Made by a program: the position numbers and the translations under genes. From Herbinix sp. (GTDB lineage: Bacteria > Bacillota > Clostridia > Lachnospirales > Lachnospiraceae): DNA of 61,766 bases. The stretch is taken from assembly GCA_029238935.1 (NCBI GenBank), contig JAQZBN010000021.1:1-61766 (forward strand), written 5' to 3'. Under the pieces are notes generated by a model. The model had not been told where the DNA came from, did no database searches, and was given only the letters and a program-made list of their open reading frames with translations. Positions 34,552 to 44,275 of this stretch are shown here, piece by piece; within the stretch, counting starts at the first letter, position 1, and each line of letters opens with the position of its first letter.

Positions 34552-35364
34552 ATGGGATATTATGTTACTGTTGAAGAAAATGTAAAAATTTATGTGGAGG
34601 ATCTTAATCCTGAGTGTGAAAAGACGATATTATTTATTCACGGATGGCCAGGAAACCATAATCTATTTGAATATCAATTTAACAAGCTTCCAAGTCTAGG
34701 TTACCGTTGTATAGGAATTGATACAAGAGGTTTTGGCCAATCAGATAAACCGTATCATGGATATGATTTTGATACTTTGGCAGATGATGTGAGATGTATA
34801 ATTGATACATTGCATCTACATGATATCGTATTAGCAGGACATTCCAATGGTGGTGCAATTGCAGTCAGATATATGGCACGTCATATAGGCCATGGTGTAT
34901 CGAAACTAGCTCTTTTTGCTGCTGTAGCACCTAGCTTAATTAAACGTCCTAATTTTCCCTATGGTTTAGACCGTGAAACAGTAGTAAAACTTATCGAAGG
35001 AACTTATACGGATCGCCCTAAAATGCTTCAGGATTTTGGTGATATATTTTTCTTTCAGCATATAACAGAAGCATTCTCTGATTGGTTTTTCCAATTAGGA
35101 TTACAAGCAGCGGGATGGTCAACAGCTGCAATTGCGAATACTTGGTTGAAAGAAGTATTATTCTCAGACTTAGAGTCAATCTGCGTTCCAACGTTAATAA
35201 TTCATGGAATACATGATGAAGTAGTACCGTATCAATTAGGAGAAATACAAAATCATATGATACGAAATTCAAAACTGGTATCCTTTAAATTCAGTGGGCA
35301 TGCTTCTTTCTATGATCAAAAGGATGAATTTAATGAAGTATTAGTTAAATTTATAGAAAGCTAA
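34552..35364 (+). CDS. alpha/beta hydrolase
   Basis: A 270-residue hydrolase. The oxyanion-hole motif is FIHGWPGNHN, the nucleophile elbow is GHSNGG with Ser98, and the other triad members are the Asp in HGIHDEVVP and the His in SGHASFYDQ. The HGWP motif and overall layout resemble epoxide hydrolase or haloperoxidase-like esterases, but the presence of Ser rather than Asp as nucleophile favours ester hydrolysis. There is no signal peptide. AGGAG at 34541-34545 selects ATG 34552 over the TTG at 34546. Substrate unknown. Confidence 0.9.
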   Translation: MGYYVTVEENVKIYVEDLNPECEKTILFIHGWPGNHNLFEYQFNKLPSLGYRCIGIDTRGFGQSDKPYHGYDFDTLADDVRCIIDTLHLHDIVLAGHSNGGAIAVRYMARHIGHGVSKLALFAAVAPSLIKRPNFPYGLDRETVVKLIEGTYTDRPKMLQDFGDIFFFQHITEAFSDWFFQLGLQAAGWSTAAIANTWLKEVLFSDLESICVPTLIIHGIHDEVVPYQLGEIQNHMIRNSKLVSFKFSGHASFYDQKDEFNEVLVKFIES

Positions 35365-35379
35365 AGGAACTGAGTACCT

Positions 35380-35410
35380 CCCGGAATTCGATAATTCCGG
35401 GATTTTATTA
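35380..35410 (+). terminator. terminator of the hydrolase gene
   Basis: CCCGGAATT (35380-35388) pairs perfectly with AATTCCGGG (35393-35401) around CGAT, followed by ATTTTATT. The rest of the gap to 35680 is AT-rich without other features I can support, apart from a TATAAT at 35651-35656 that may be the -10 box of the next gene. Confidence 0.85.
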
Positions 35411-35680
35411 TATCAATTTATAAATTAATATTATCTTGTTTATCATGGGAGTAGTTGAAATAATTAATTAAATATTGAAATAATGTCATGGTTCCAGTGG
35501 GAGAAAATTGAAAAGTTGATAATTTAAGCTAGAGATGAAATAAGTATACTTATGTAATAATAGATTCGTAAGAAGAACTGTCTCTTACGTTAGTAACATA
35601 TTCAATTTTATATTAATTACTGAAAGCAATAACATTATTATTGAATATACTATAATTATAAAGTGTTCGGAGTAAAAAAA

Positions 35681-37042
35681 ATGTATCATAAAACATTTGG
35701 ATATTCTAAACTGGTGGCATGCGTACAAAGCCAAGTGGATGCAACTAGATATGTTAATCCTTCGGATTTTAATCTTTCTAGCGAATATAACATTGAAGTA
35801 TTTGCGCAAGGGTTGGATTCCCCCATTGGATTCGTCTTTTCAAATAATGGAGATTTATATATTATAGAATCAGGGTTCACATCAAGAAACCCAAAATTGT
35901 TGCGTTTAACTCCGGATCGATTTGAAGTGATTTCTGAGGATTTTATTACACCTGTTAGAGGGATCAATTACATGGATGGTAATATCTATGTATCCCACGG
36001 TGACCGTATAACGATAATACGAGCAGATGGAACCAGACAGGATATTTTATCCGGATTATTGTGTAATGGTGATTACGGGATTAGTAACGTAGCTTTTGGT
36101 CCTGATGGGAAAATATATTTCGGGCAGGGGACAGTCACTAACTCAGGAGTAGTAGGATTAGACAATGAATGGGTATCCTCACATCCGTTTTTACACGATG
36201 AACCTACATTTGATATTATACTAAATGGACAAAACTTTATAACCAATAATATGTTTATTAAATCAAGAGAAAGCACTTATACAGGAGCATTTTCAAGTTA
36301 TGGGATACCTAATTTAATGAATGAAATTAAAAAAGGTATTATTAGAGGTTCCGGTAGTGTACTACGGGCGAATCGGGACGGTACTGATCTTGAACTTATT
36401 TCAGGGGGATTTCGTAATCCTATTCATGTACGATTTGATCGTGAGTACCGACTTTTTGTTGTAAATCGTGGATATGATGTTCGGGGAAGCAGGCCCATCG
36501 CAAATGCACCGGATGAGTTACACATTCTTGAACCGGGGGTATGGTATGGATGGCCGGATTATGTAGCTGGTGAACCGGTAACCTCTCCAAGATTTAAACC
36601 GGAAGGTAGCCCTCAACCTGAATTTTTAATTGCAAATCATCCTAATATTCCGCCAAAGCCATATGCTGAGTTCCAGCCACATTCTTCTATCATGGGTTTT
36701 GATTTTGATTATACAAATTATTTTGGATCCTATGGAGATATCTATATGTCGGAATATGGAAGCCATGGTCCACTAACATTGGGGCGATCAACACCATATT
36801 ATGGAATAGGACATAAAGTTTCTAGGATTAACAGAGGAACTGGGGATATCTCAACATTTGTTGGAAATAAATCTGGTCTTCCAGCCAATATTACCGGTGA
36901 AGGGGGATTTGGTCGACCGGTGGACGTTAAATTTGGACCGGATCGATCTTTGTATATATTAGACATAGGCCTTAGCAATCCAAATAACCTAGCGCAGCTT
37001 ATACCTTATACTGGTTTAATCTGGCGAATTTCTAAAGCCTAG
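35681..37042 (+). CDS. sugar/sorbosone dehydrogenase-like beta-propeller protein
   Basis: A 453-residue protein resembling soluble glucose/sorbosone dehydrogenases of the six-bladed beta-propeller fold. Typical blades are seen: SPIGFVFSNNGDLYIIESG, YGISNVAFGPDGKIYFGQG, GGFRNPIHVRFDREYRLFVV, and PDELHILEPGVWYGWPDY. Relatives bind PQQ or another cofactor, but no signal peptide is present and cofactor residues cannot be confirmed, so the activity is uncertain. CGGAG at 35668-35672 selects ATG 35681 over the GTG at 35663. It forms its own transcription unit. Confidence 0.82.
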   Translation: MYHKTFGYSKLVACVQSQVDATRYVNPSDFNLSSEYNIEVFAQGLDSPIGFVFSNNGDLYIIESGFTSRNPKLLRLTPDRFEVISEDFITPVRGINYMDGNIYVSHGDRITIIRADGTRQDILSGLLCNGDYGISNVAFGPDGKIYFGQGTVTNSGVVGLDNEWVSSHPFLHDEPTFDIILNGQNFITNNMFIKSRESTYTGAFSSYGIPNLMNEIKKGIIRGSGSVLRANRDGTDLELISGGFRNPIHVRFDREYRLFVVNRGYDVRGSRPIANAPDELHILEPGVWYGWPDYVAGEPVTSPRFKPEGSPQPEFLIANHPNIPPKPYAEFQPHSSIMGFDFDYTNYFGSYGDIYMSEYGSHGPLTLGRSTPYYGIGHKVSRINRGTGDISTFVGNKSGLPANITGEGGFGRPVDVKFGPDRSLYILDIGLSNPNNLAQLIPYTGLIWRISKA

Positions 37043-37057
37043 AATGTTTTATTAATT

Positions 37058-37098
37058 TAAGACTGTTGTACGAAAAAATTCTTACAATAGTCTTTTTG
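37058..37098 (+). terminator. terminator of the propeller gene
   Basis: AAGACTGTTGT pairs with ACAATAGTCTT, with one internal mismatch, followed by a T tract. Confidence 0.8.
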
Positions 37099-37310
37099 TT
37101 TGTCACTTTTGTTCTAATTTAATCGATTTAATAATGTTAACTCAAATAACAGAGGACATCATTTGTATGCAATTCTCATATTTTTAGTATTTATACGACA
37201 TTACTTAAAAAATCATGGATCAGAATTACTATTAAAAATAAGAATTATAGACTTAAAATTAGAAATTATTAGGAAGAGCAATATAATCATAAAATAATGG
37301 AACAAATTCC

Positions 37311-37338
37311 TTGTCAATCTATTGTAATTTGCTATAAT
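37311..37338 (+). promoter_or_regulatory. promoter of the GH30 gene
   Basis: TTGTCA (37311-37316) and TATAAT (37333-37338) are 16 bp apart, and TGC directly before the -10 makes it an extended -10 promoter. The start codon is 100 bases downstream. Confidence 0.65.
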
Positions 37339-37438
37339 AAAAGTTATTAAGGAATATTTTGTTTGATTCATAGTGAGTAGGAGGGAGAGATGGAATAGCC
37401 AATTCACTATGATAAAACGAAAACTTGGGGAGGAATAT

Positions 37439-39946
37439 ATGAATAAAAAGACAAAAGTAATAGCAATCAGTGTGGTTATTATACTACTGATTGCCGGTGG
37501 CATACTCGGTACAAAGTGGTATCTTAACCGAGACACGGACCAGGAATTAGTAAAGGATGAAGTAGAGATGGTAAATAATGATAATGTTTCAACAACAGCC
37601 GTGATCAAAGAGGATGCTGTAAAGGTATACTTAAGTTCGACAGAGAATTCTCAGGATATGAGCTGGTATACTAAGGCTCATTCATTGAGCAATACGTTAA
37701 CAGAGGGTGAAAGCCTTGATCTAACTGAAGTGGATAACGCTTCGGATGCAACCACAATCGAGATTGATGTAAATACCACATATGACCCGTTCCTTGGAAT
37801 TGGAACATCACTGGAAGAGACAACTGTCTGGAATTTAATGCAGTTGACAGAGGAAGAGAGAAAAGCGTTTATTTATGCACTGGTTGATCCCGTGAATGGA
37901 GGAGGAATGACGTTGTTCCGTCTTACCATTGGTACCTCTGATTTTACAGGATTAGATTTTTATACATATTATGATATTAAGACAAAGGAAGGGGATCCTA
38001 ATTGGTATCCTGAGAATGGAGAAGAAGGCTTTAGCATCCAAAAGGATGTGGACGCAGGTATCATTGAAGTTGTTAAAATGGTTCAAGAAGCTGCTCAGTT
38101 TTATGGAGTAGCAGATGAGATACGGTTTTTCAGTTCATCCTGGACACCGCCCGGTTGGATGAAAGCTGAGACAGCTAACTCAAAGAGCTACAGTAATAAT
38201 GACCTACTTCTCAAGGGAGGTAGCTTAAATGATGAGTTTATTGATGATCTTGCTATGTATTATACTAGATATGTAGAAGAATATGCAAAACTCGGTATCC
38301 CCATCTATGGTCTGACTCTGCAGAATGAACCGATGCTTGAAATCGATTATCCAAGTTGTCACATCACCGGAGAGCAGGAGGGTAAACTGGCTGTATTGTT
38401 AAAACAACAACTGGAGAGTAGCGAAATACTAAAGGAAAGCGGATCTGATGTGCCAAGATTCTGGGCATTTGATCATAATCCTTCTGAATTGATTAGTTAT
38501 ATGACAGCTGTATATTCGGTAGAAGGAGCTTTTGAGGCACTAGATGGTGCTGCCGTTCATGACTACAGTGGTAGTCTTACTGAGATGGAAAAATTGAAAG
38601 AAATCTTCTATACGGACACCGATAAGTCCGTTCATCTGACGGAACGTTCGGTATGGGGAACAGCAGGAGCTGATTCCATTATCAATTATTTTAGAAATGG
38701 TGCAACCAGCTATAATGCTTGGGTTACAATGATGGATAGTGCAATCGATCATTATCAGTGGGTTGGAACTCCTTCCCCTACTTTATTTATCAGACAATCG
38801 GATAGTGATACCGAATACTGGGCTTGTCCTGAATTTTATATTATGGGTAACTTCGGAAGATTTATAAGACCTGGATATGTAAGAGTTGAATCCGATTATG
38901 GCAGTTCGGATACAATAACAAATGTTGTCTATGCAAATCAAGAGAATGGTACCATGACTGCTGTGGTAGTAAACCAGACAAATAGTCAAAAATCTTTCCG
39001 ATTATTGTATGATGGTAAGCAAATCATGGGAACGATCCCCGCTGGCAATGTTGCTACACTTATATGGAGCGTAGAGCCGGAAAAAATCGCTGATCCAATC
39101 ATAAATGCCGGTACCACTATGCCTGAAATAGCAGATACCAGTGAACGTACTTTTTCAGAAGAGGATGTGATCACTCTTGGGAATGAAGCGGTTACACTAG
39201 ACGAAGCGTCTGCTTTTGATTCGAAAGGGTCCTTTCAATCCAATGTAACTTCCGGTGATTATCTGGATTATCTGTTGGATGTTAAGGTATCTGGAAGCTA
39301 TTCGATTACATATTCGGTAGATTGTGATACGGATGGTGGCAGTGTTGCTATGGCTTATCAGGTTATTACCGGGAAAAAGACAAATCCTGCACAGGCGGGA
39401 GAAAATGCGGAGTATATCAATATTCCCGGATTATATGGAGCTCAGAAGATCAGATATGCTGTTAATCTGGAAGAAGGACTTCAAACCTTGCGTTTCTTAG
39501 CATATTATCCTGGTTTTAAAGTTACAAACATTGAGATTGCACCGATAAAAGAAGTTAGTATCGGGAAAGATGGAAGCACAGTTAGTGTCTTGGATTTCTA
39601 TGATGCCCATGGATCCCATGCAATAGAAAATGATAAGAATATAGGATATACATCGGGTGGTTCTTATCTGGATATCGCAGTAAATGTAGAAGCTGCTGGG
39701 AAATATAATTTAAGCATGCTATATGCATCCACCGCATCTGCTCCGAGCATCACCTTCCAATCAGTCAAGGATGATGTAGTAACAGACCTTGCCACTTTAG
39801 CAGCTCCTTCTACCGGTGACTGGGCAGCTTATCAGACGTCTGAAGCAGCTACGATTGATTTGGCTGCCGGTGAGTATATCATTCGATTATTAAATAATGG
39901 AGATGGTGTTAACTTAATTGAATTTAACTGCATGCCGGTAGAATAA
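37439..39946 (+). CDS. GH30-family glycosidase with two carbohydrate-binding-like modules
   Basis: An 835-residue protein. A membrane segment near the N-terminus (about residues 7-25) has no clear cleavage site, so the enzyme may be anchored to the cell. Residues about 75-550 form a GH30 (glucosylceramidase-like) TIM barrel plus beta domain. The acid/base is Glu297 in LTLQNEPM and the nucleophile Glu402 in VHLTERSVWG. Two further regions (about 575-700 and 705-835) resemble CBM6-like jelly-roll modules. It probably acts on plant or fungal beta-glycans; specificity is unknown. GGGGAGG selects ATG 37439. Confidence 0.9.
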   Translation: MNKKTKVIAISVVIILLIAGGILGTKWYLNRDTDQELVKDEVEMVNNDNVSTTAVIKEDAVKVYLSSTENSQDMSWYTKAHSLSNTLTEGESLDLTEVDNASDATTIEIDVNTTYDPFLGIGTSLEETTVWNLMQLTEEERKAFIYALVDPVNGGGMTLFRLTIGTSDFTGLDFYTYYDIKTKEGDPNWYPENGEEGFSIQKDVDAGIIEVVKMVQEAAQFYGVADEIRFFSSSWTPPGWMKAETANSKSYSNNDLLLKGGSLNDEFIDDLAMYYTRYVEEYAKLGIPIYGLTLQNEPMLEIDYPSCHITGEQEGKLAVLLKQQLESSEILKESGSDVPRFWAFDHNPSELISYMTAVYSVEGAFEALDGAAVHDYSGSLTEMEKLKEIFYTDTDKSVHLTERSVWGTAGADSIINYFRNGATSYNAWVTMMDSAIDHYQWVGTPSPTLFIRQSDSDTEYWACPEFYIMGNFGRFIRPGYVRVESDYGSSDTITNVVYANQENGTMTAVVVNQTNSQKSFRLLYDGKQIMGTIPAGNVATLIWSVEPEKIADPIINAGTTMPEIADTSERTFSEEDVITLGNEAVTLDEASAFDSKGSFQSNVTSGDYLDYLLDVKVSGSYSITYSVDCDTDGGSVAMAYQVITGKKTNPAQAGENAEYINIPGLYGAQKIRYAVNLEEGLQTLRFLAYYPGFKVTNIEIAPIKEVSIGKDGSTVSVLDFYDAHGSHAIENDKNIGYTSGGSYLDIAVNVEAAGKYNLSMLYASTASAPSITFQSVKDDVVTDLATLAAPSTGDWAAYQTSEAATIDLAAGEYIIRLLNNGDGVNLIEFNCMPVE

Positions 39947-40080
39947 TTGGATTTTGTAGAATTAGTTTCATGTGATTGGATATCTAAATGAAAAGTTATC
40001 ATTAATAAGCGAAAGATAATCCAAGAGCTAAAGATTGAAAAGAGCTAATAATGTTCAATCGCTAATGTTATAAGTAAAAG

Positions 40081-40369
40081 CTAAAGGTAAGTAAATGCTG
40101 AAGGTAAGCAAAAGCTAAAGGTAAGTAAATGCTGAAGGTAAGCAAAAGCTAAAGGTAAGCAAAAGCTAAAGGTAAGTAAAAGCTGAAGATAAGCAAAAGC
40201 TAAAGGTAAGTAAAAGCTAAAGGTAAGCAAAAGCAAAAGGTAAGTAAAAGCTGAAGATAAGCAAAAGCTAAAGGTAAGTAAATGCTGAAGGTAAGCAAAA
40301 GCAAAAGGTAAGTAAAAGCTGAAGGTAAGCAAAAGCAAAAGATCTGTAAATGCTAAAGAAAGTAAAAAG
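40081..40369 (+). repeat. 17-bp minisatellite, 17 units
   Basis: Fifteen exact-length 17-bp units run from 40081 to 40335, followed by two degenerate units. The consensus is ctRaaggtaagYaaaWg. Variants often alternate in pairs (ctaaaggtaagt then ctgaaggtaagc), giving a 34-bp higher-order pattern. The array lies between the GH30 stop codon and the terminator at 40406, so it would be part of the 3' untranslated RNA. Seventeen is not a multiple of three, and the sense strand shows no open frame. Confidence 0.95.
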
Positions 40370-40405
40370 TTAAAGATATATAAGTAAAATAATAAAACTT
40401 CCAAG

Positions 40406-40458
40406 CAATCCTCGAAGATCAGGTTTTATAGTTATGATCTTTGAGGATTTGTTTTTTG
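40406..40458 (+). terminator. terminator downstream of the minisatellite
   Basis: ATCCTCGAAGATCA (40408-40421) pairs with TGATCTTTGAGGAT (40435-40448), with a single wobble, followed by TTGTTTTTT. No other feature is seen from here to the sigma factor gene, apart from its RBS. Confidence 0.88.
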
Positions 40459-40733
40459 GCTCAATTAGCTGTAAGATTGACATAATATTCCTATATTTTA
40501 AGATTAAGTTTAGAGTGATTGAACGATAATTTGTTACTAATACTTTATAATGTAATCATTCTGATTGTTATAATATAAATTCGAGGTTTGTTTCATTTAC
40601 AAATAGATTTCAGTATTATAATTATAGAAGTCACGATAATGAACTTGTTGTTAACAATAAAAATGAAAATAATTAATTTTTGCCCGACACTTCAGCTCTC
40701 TCAATCGTATTATAAGTGAAAGGAGGTAAGAGA

Positions 40734-41231
40734 ATGATAAATTCTTTGTCGCGTACGGACAAAGAGATTGCGGATATCTATTCACGTCATGTTAAAACCA
40801 TTTACCGAATCTGCTTCACTTATATGAAGAATGTAGCCGATACCGAGGATATCGTTCAAGAAACCTTCATAAAGTTGATGAAATCCTTCAAAGCCTTTGA
40901 AAACGAAGAGCATGAGAAGGCATGGCTTATCAGGACGGCAACGAATCTATGCAAAGATAATCTACGAAATTGGTGGCGTAAACGAGAAAATCTGGAGGAC
41001 TACGGTAACATACAAGGTATTGATCATTTTCAGAGCGATACTATCCTTGAAGCCGTTATGAGCCTGCCGGATAAATATAAGACAGTGGTATACTTATATT
41101 ATTATGACGGATACACCAGTGTAGAAATAGCACGTATCCTTACAAAACCGCAATCGACGATCCGTAACTATTTACATGAGGCACGCAATGTCCTAAGAAC
41201 AAAATTAGGGAGTGATTTGAATGAGGAATAA
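40734..41231 (+). CDS. ECF-type RNA polymerase sigma factor
   Basis: A 165-residue sigma factor with only regions 2 and 4. Region 2 shows HVKTIYRICFTYMKNVADTE followed by DIVQETFIKLM, the core-binding and -10-recognition helices. Region 4 shows LPDKYKTVVYLYYYDGYTSV and a helix-turn-helix ending RNYLHEARNVL. It would direct transcription of a small regulon in response to a cell-envelope or other signal. AAAGGAGGT selects ATG 40734. Its last four codons overlap the start of the next gene, a sign of coupled translation with its partner. Confidence 0.93.
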   Translation: MINSLSRTDKEIADIYSRHVKTIYRICFTYMKNVADTEDIVQETFIKLMKSFKAFENEEHEKAWLIRTATNLCKDNLRNWWRKRENLEDYGNIQGIDHFQSDTILEAVMSLPDKYKTVVYLYYYDGYTSVEIARILTKPQSTIRNYLHEARNVLRTKLGSDLNEE

Positions 41232-42426
41232 AAAAATTATAGAAGCTTTGGATAAAATAGAACCCAGCGATGCAACACAAGAGCGTTTGCTTAAAAATAT
41301 AATTAAGCAGTCCAGTAGAAAAAGAAAATCCCATCGTTGGAGACAGTTAGGGACTGTAGTTGCTGCAGTTGTAGTTATACTTACTGGAGCATTTGTATAT
41401 GATTCTATCTATCTGCCGAATCAATTATCAATTCCACAAGAAGAGGATGATAACCAGCTGTCCAGTCAGCTAGATCCAACAACGATTGATCTAACCGATA
41501 TGTCTAAAGAGATTAGGGGATTACCGGTTAATAATTTTAAATTGTCTGAGATAGAGCAATTATACGCTGCAGACAGAATAGTTTTCTTAGATTTTATAGA
41601 CTTTTTTAAATATGAAGTAGACAGCTATGCGATCATCAAGGTTGGTGATGCCCAAGTATTACCTAGCACTGAATATAGTAGTGATACGCAAATAGCAACA
41701 GTTAAGGTATTGGAAACCGTATGGGGAGATGAACTACCGGATACCACGACCATTACACAATACCTCTATGGCGGCTGTACTGGAGACGAAGTAACAAATC
41801 TTATGCGAGAAGGCGGAGTATACCTCCTACCACTCATAGTGGATAAAGATAATTTTTATATTATGGGAGACTTAGATGTTTTATTTGAAATTGACAAGGA
41901 AGGGCATATCTGGTCTCATTCCGATTTTGAAAATTTTAACCGTTTTGATGGTGGAGATTATAAGTCTGTAACCGATGAAATAAAGCGAATTACACAGGAT
42001 GAAACTATGATGCTGGCTTCCTCGCGATTTGGTATGGCGATGCGAGGGTTTCAACTGGCAGAGGTAACGATTCTCTCCGAAGGAAAAGACGAAGAGAATG
42101 AATATGGTTATTCTGAGGTTGCATATACTGCAAAGGTTGAAAGAACCTTAAGTGGGAATGATCTCTCAGATGAAGTGACCATCCATTCATATAGTGATGA
42201 AAATATTACTCTGAATAAAGGTAGTCGATATTTACTATTCATCGATAAATATGAAGAAAAACACTACATCAATTCCCGTATGATTGCCAGTGTTGGAATG
42301 GATGGAACAGTACAAAATCTTGGAGATGAAAGAGGGCCTTTTGCTGCATATGATGGTTTTACAATCGATGAAATGAAAGGTCTTGCTGATAAGGTGACAG
42401 AATATTTGAAAGTAAATCAGGAGTAA
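41221..42426 (+). CDS. membrane protein, probable anti-sigma partner
   Basis: A 401-residue protein. A short cytoplasmic N-terminus (KIIEALDKIEPSDATQERLL) is followed by one membrane helix (about residues 42-62) and a large extracellular part with no family I can name. It overlaps the sigma factor gene by 11 bases. The location and topology (small inside, one helix, large outside) match anti-sigma factors, but the canonical ZAS zinc motif is absent, so the role is inferred. An internal pattern recurs in the outer part (TVKVLETVWGDELPDTTTIT and TAKVERTLSGNDLSDEVTIH), suggesting two related domains. Confidence 0.78.
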   Translation: MRNKKIIEALDKIEPSDATQERLLKNIIKQSSRKRKSHRWRQLGTVVAAVVVILTGAFVYDSIYLPNQLSIPQEEDDNQLSSQLDPTTIDLTDMSKEIRGLPVNNFKLSEIEQLYAADRIVFLDFIDFFKYEVDSYAIIKVGDAQVLPSTEYSSDTQIATVKVLETVWGDELPDTTTITQYLYGGCTGDEVTNLMREGGVYLLPLIVDKDNFYIMGDLDVLFEIDKEGHIWSHSDFENFNRFDGGDYKSVTDEIKRITQDETMMLASSRFGMAMRGFQLAEVTILSEGKDEENEYGYSEVAYTAKVERTLSGNDLSDEVTIHSYSDENITLNKGSRYLLFIDKYEEKHYINSRMIASVGMDGTVQNLGDERGPFAAYDGFTIDEMKGLADKVTEYLKVNQE

Positions 42427-42496
42427 AACACTTATAATCAAAGAAATTCCTTTAATAAGACTTTGGTATGATCCTAAGTATAGTCTTTAATTCTGA

Positions 42497-42536
42497 GCAG
42501 GACTGATTGGAAGATATCCAACAGTCCTGATTTTTG
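42497..42536 (+). terminator. terminator of the sigma/anti-sigma operon
   Basis: CAGGACTG (42498-42505) pairs with CAGTCCTG (42522-42529), extended by TTGG/TCCAA inside, and a T tract follows. Confidence 0.85.
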
Positions 42537-42725
42537 GTTAGAGGTAACTATTTTCTTACTTCTATGTTTTTAACTATATTACTTTGCTAACCATTATGAT
42601 TATGACAAAAATATAGTTTACTTCGGGATACGATAATAAAATAAAATGTATAAGTCTTGCAATTTTTTACAAAAATTTATATAATGGACTTGGTAAAATA
42701 TTGTAATAATAGGGGAAAATTTATA

Positions 42726-42800
42726 ATGTCATTAATTAAGTGTCCTGAATGTGAAAAGGAAATATCAAGTACGATAAAAAAATGTCCTAATGTATTATAG
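42726..42800 (+). pseudogene. zinc-ribbon gene remnant, 24 codons
   Basis: ATG 42726 opens a frame reading MSLIKCPECEKEISSTIKKC then PNVL and TAG. CPEC-N12-CPN is the first part of the zinc-ribbon that begins many Firmicutes proteins; the last cysteine (CPNC) and any following domain are missing. AGGGGA lies upstream. It is probably the 5' stump of a lost gene. Confidence 0.6.
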
Positions 42801-42953
42801 CTGATGTAGATTAAATTATTATAATTACGCTTTTTAAGGGTATAATAGTAAATTTATTCGGTTTGTATAATGTAATAGTTCCATTATAAAGAAATAATTG
42901 ATAAGTGATAACGTAAGAATAGCGAAGAATAAACAGAATAGGGAGAGTCTACT

Positions 42954-43328
42954 ATGGATAAACCATCATTTAAAAAATATCTAATTAATTCTATATATGC
43001 TTATGTTGATAAAGAAAATATGAATAATAAAAAAGTTATAATCATAACTACAACAGGATATATTTATGGTACCCTAGTGAAAGATCATTCATATTTTGGC
43101 ATGAATCAATATTCACTGCATGAATATACAAACAACTTATTTGAACAATATTGTATTGAATATGATCTACCTGAAAAAAGGTTAAATGATAATGATGGTT
43201 TTTTAGAACTAGTAGATGCCATAGTTTATATACCTAATCCAAATTCGTTTGATTCTCATAATCGCTTTTCTAGTTTGTTCGTTTTCTATGATCAGATTGT
43301 GAGTATTGCCATTGGAGATCCTTTATAA
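42954..43328 (+). CDS. hypothetical protein, 124 aa
   Basis: A small soluble protein beginning MDKPSFKKYLINSIYAYV, with a strand pair KKVIIITTTGYIYGTLVKD that could be part of a beta-barrel, and a C-terminal FVFYDQIVSIAIGDPL. I recognise no family. GGGAGAG upstream of ATG 42954 is an acceptable RBS. It lies 38 bases before the APH-type kinase gene and is probably co-transcribed with it. Confidence 0.65.
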   Translation: MDKPSFKKYLINSIYAYVDKENMNNKKVIIITTTGYIYGTLVKDHSYFGMNQYSLHEYTNNLFEQYCIEYDLPEKRLNDNDGFLELVDAIVYIPNPNSFDSHNRFSSLFVFYDQIVSIAIGDPL

Positions 43329-43366
43329 TTTTATATCCAATGTAACCAATGATACTAGGAGAAAAG

Positions 43367-44275
43367 ATGATAATTGAAAATGTAAATGATTATTTATGTA
43401 AACATAATATTAAAAAGATAAATGTCGGTCAAAGTGGAGCTGATGTCTATGTAGTAGATAATACATACATTCTTAAGTGCGCCAGAAAAGATACTATTCA
43501 AGATGAAGATATCTGGGCGTCATATCTAAGAGAAGCAAGATTTTATGAAGCAATAGATAGATCTATACTAACGTGTATTCCAAATCTGGAGTATCTAAAT
43601 TATACTTCGAATGAGATAATTCTCCTAATGAAAAAATACCGCATGGTAAGACATAATGAAATTAATCGAGAAATGCTAGCTAAAATTATGAAAACTATAG
43701 TCAAGGTTCATAATCATCCATTACCTGAATTTCTAAAAGGTAGTAATTCTGAATTAAAACTTATGAGTTCAGAGCAGATTAATGATTGTGTCAATGGGTG
43801 GTTGGAAGTATTATCAGAACATAAAGACATCTTTCCTACACAACCTCTTACTAGAATAGCTGAGAATATGAATGAAATTATTACATTCCATCATTTGAGT
43901 GAAAGAAAATTAGTGCATGGGGATTTTCATTGTGATAATTTACTCATGGATGTTGAAGGAAATATATGTATCTGTGATTGGCAAAGTGTGTCCAACGGTT
44001 GCCCATCCGGAGATCTATCGTTTTTTATCAGTAGATTATCGTCGGATCATGTTTATATCAGTGAGCAGGACATAATATCAATTTATTGTGAATGTTATAA
44101 CACAGAGAATGGTATTTTTATCGACTGTAATAGTATCAAACAACATATGAGTGCCTCTAATCTAATAACTTCATTTCGATTTTGGCATGAATATCTTCAT
44201 AACAGCGATGTTAACAGAGTTCGAGTCATTTACGACAAAATGATTGAAAATTTATTCGATTTCGATAAGAGGTGA
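43367..44275 (+). CDS. APH-type phosphotransferase
   Basis: A 302-residue kinase of the aminoglycoside phosphotransferase fold. The catalytic loop is LVHGDFHCDNLLMD and the Mg-binding motif is ICICDWQSV, both intact. A lysine in TYILKCARKD is the likely ATP-binding residue. AGGAG at 43357-43361 selects ATG 43367 over 43349. Its substrate could be an antibiotic or a metabolite. Its stop codon overlaps the apparent start of the DUF402 gene, so the two are translationally coupled. Confidence 0.86.
   Translation: MIIENVNDYLCKHNIKKINVGQSGADVYVVDNTYILKCARKDTIQDEDIWASYLREARFYEAIDRSILTCIPNLEYLNYTSNEIILLMKKYRMVRHNEINREMLAKIMKTIVKVHNHPLPEFLKGSNSELKLMSSEQINDCVNGWLEVLSEHKDIFPTQPLTRIAENMNEIITFHHLSERKLVHGDFHCDNLLMDVEGNICICDWQSVSNGCPSGDLSFFISRLSSDHVYISEQDIISIYCECYNTENGIFIDCNSIKQHMSASNLITSFRFWHEYLHNSDVNRVRVIYDKMIENLFDFDKR

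Noticed and set aside
40081..40404. Minus-strand ORF of 107 codons with LLLTFSFYLPLAFAYLQ-type repeats
   Set aside because: It is the complement of the 17-bp minisatellite, which has no stop codons in that direction. There is no RBS, and the repeated hydrophobic sequence is a by-product of the DNA repeat.
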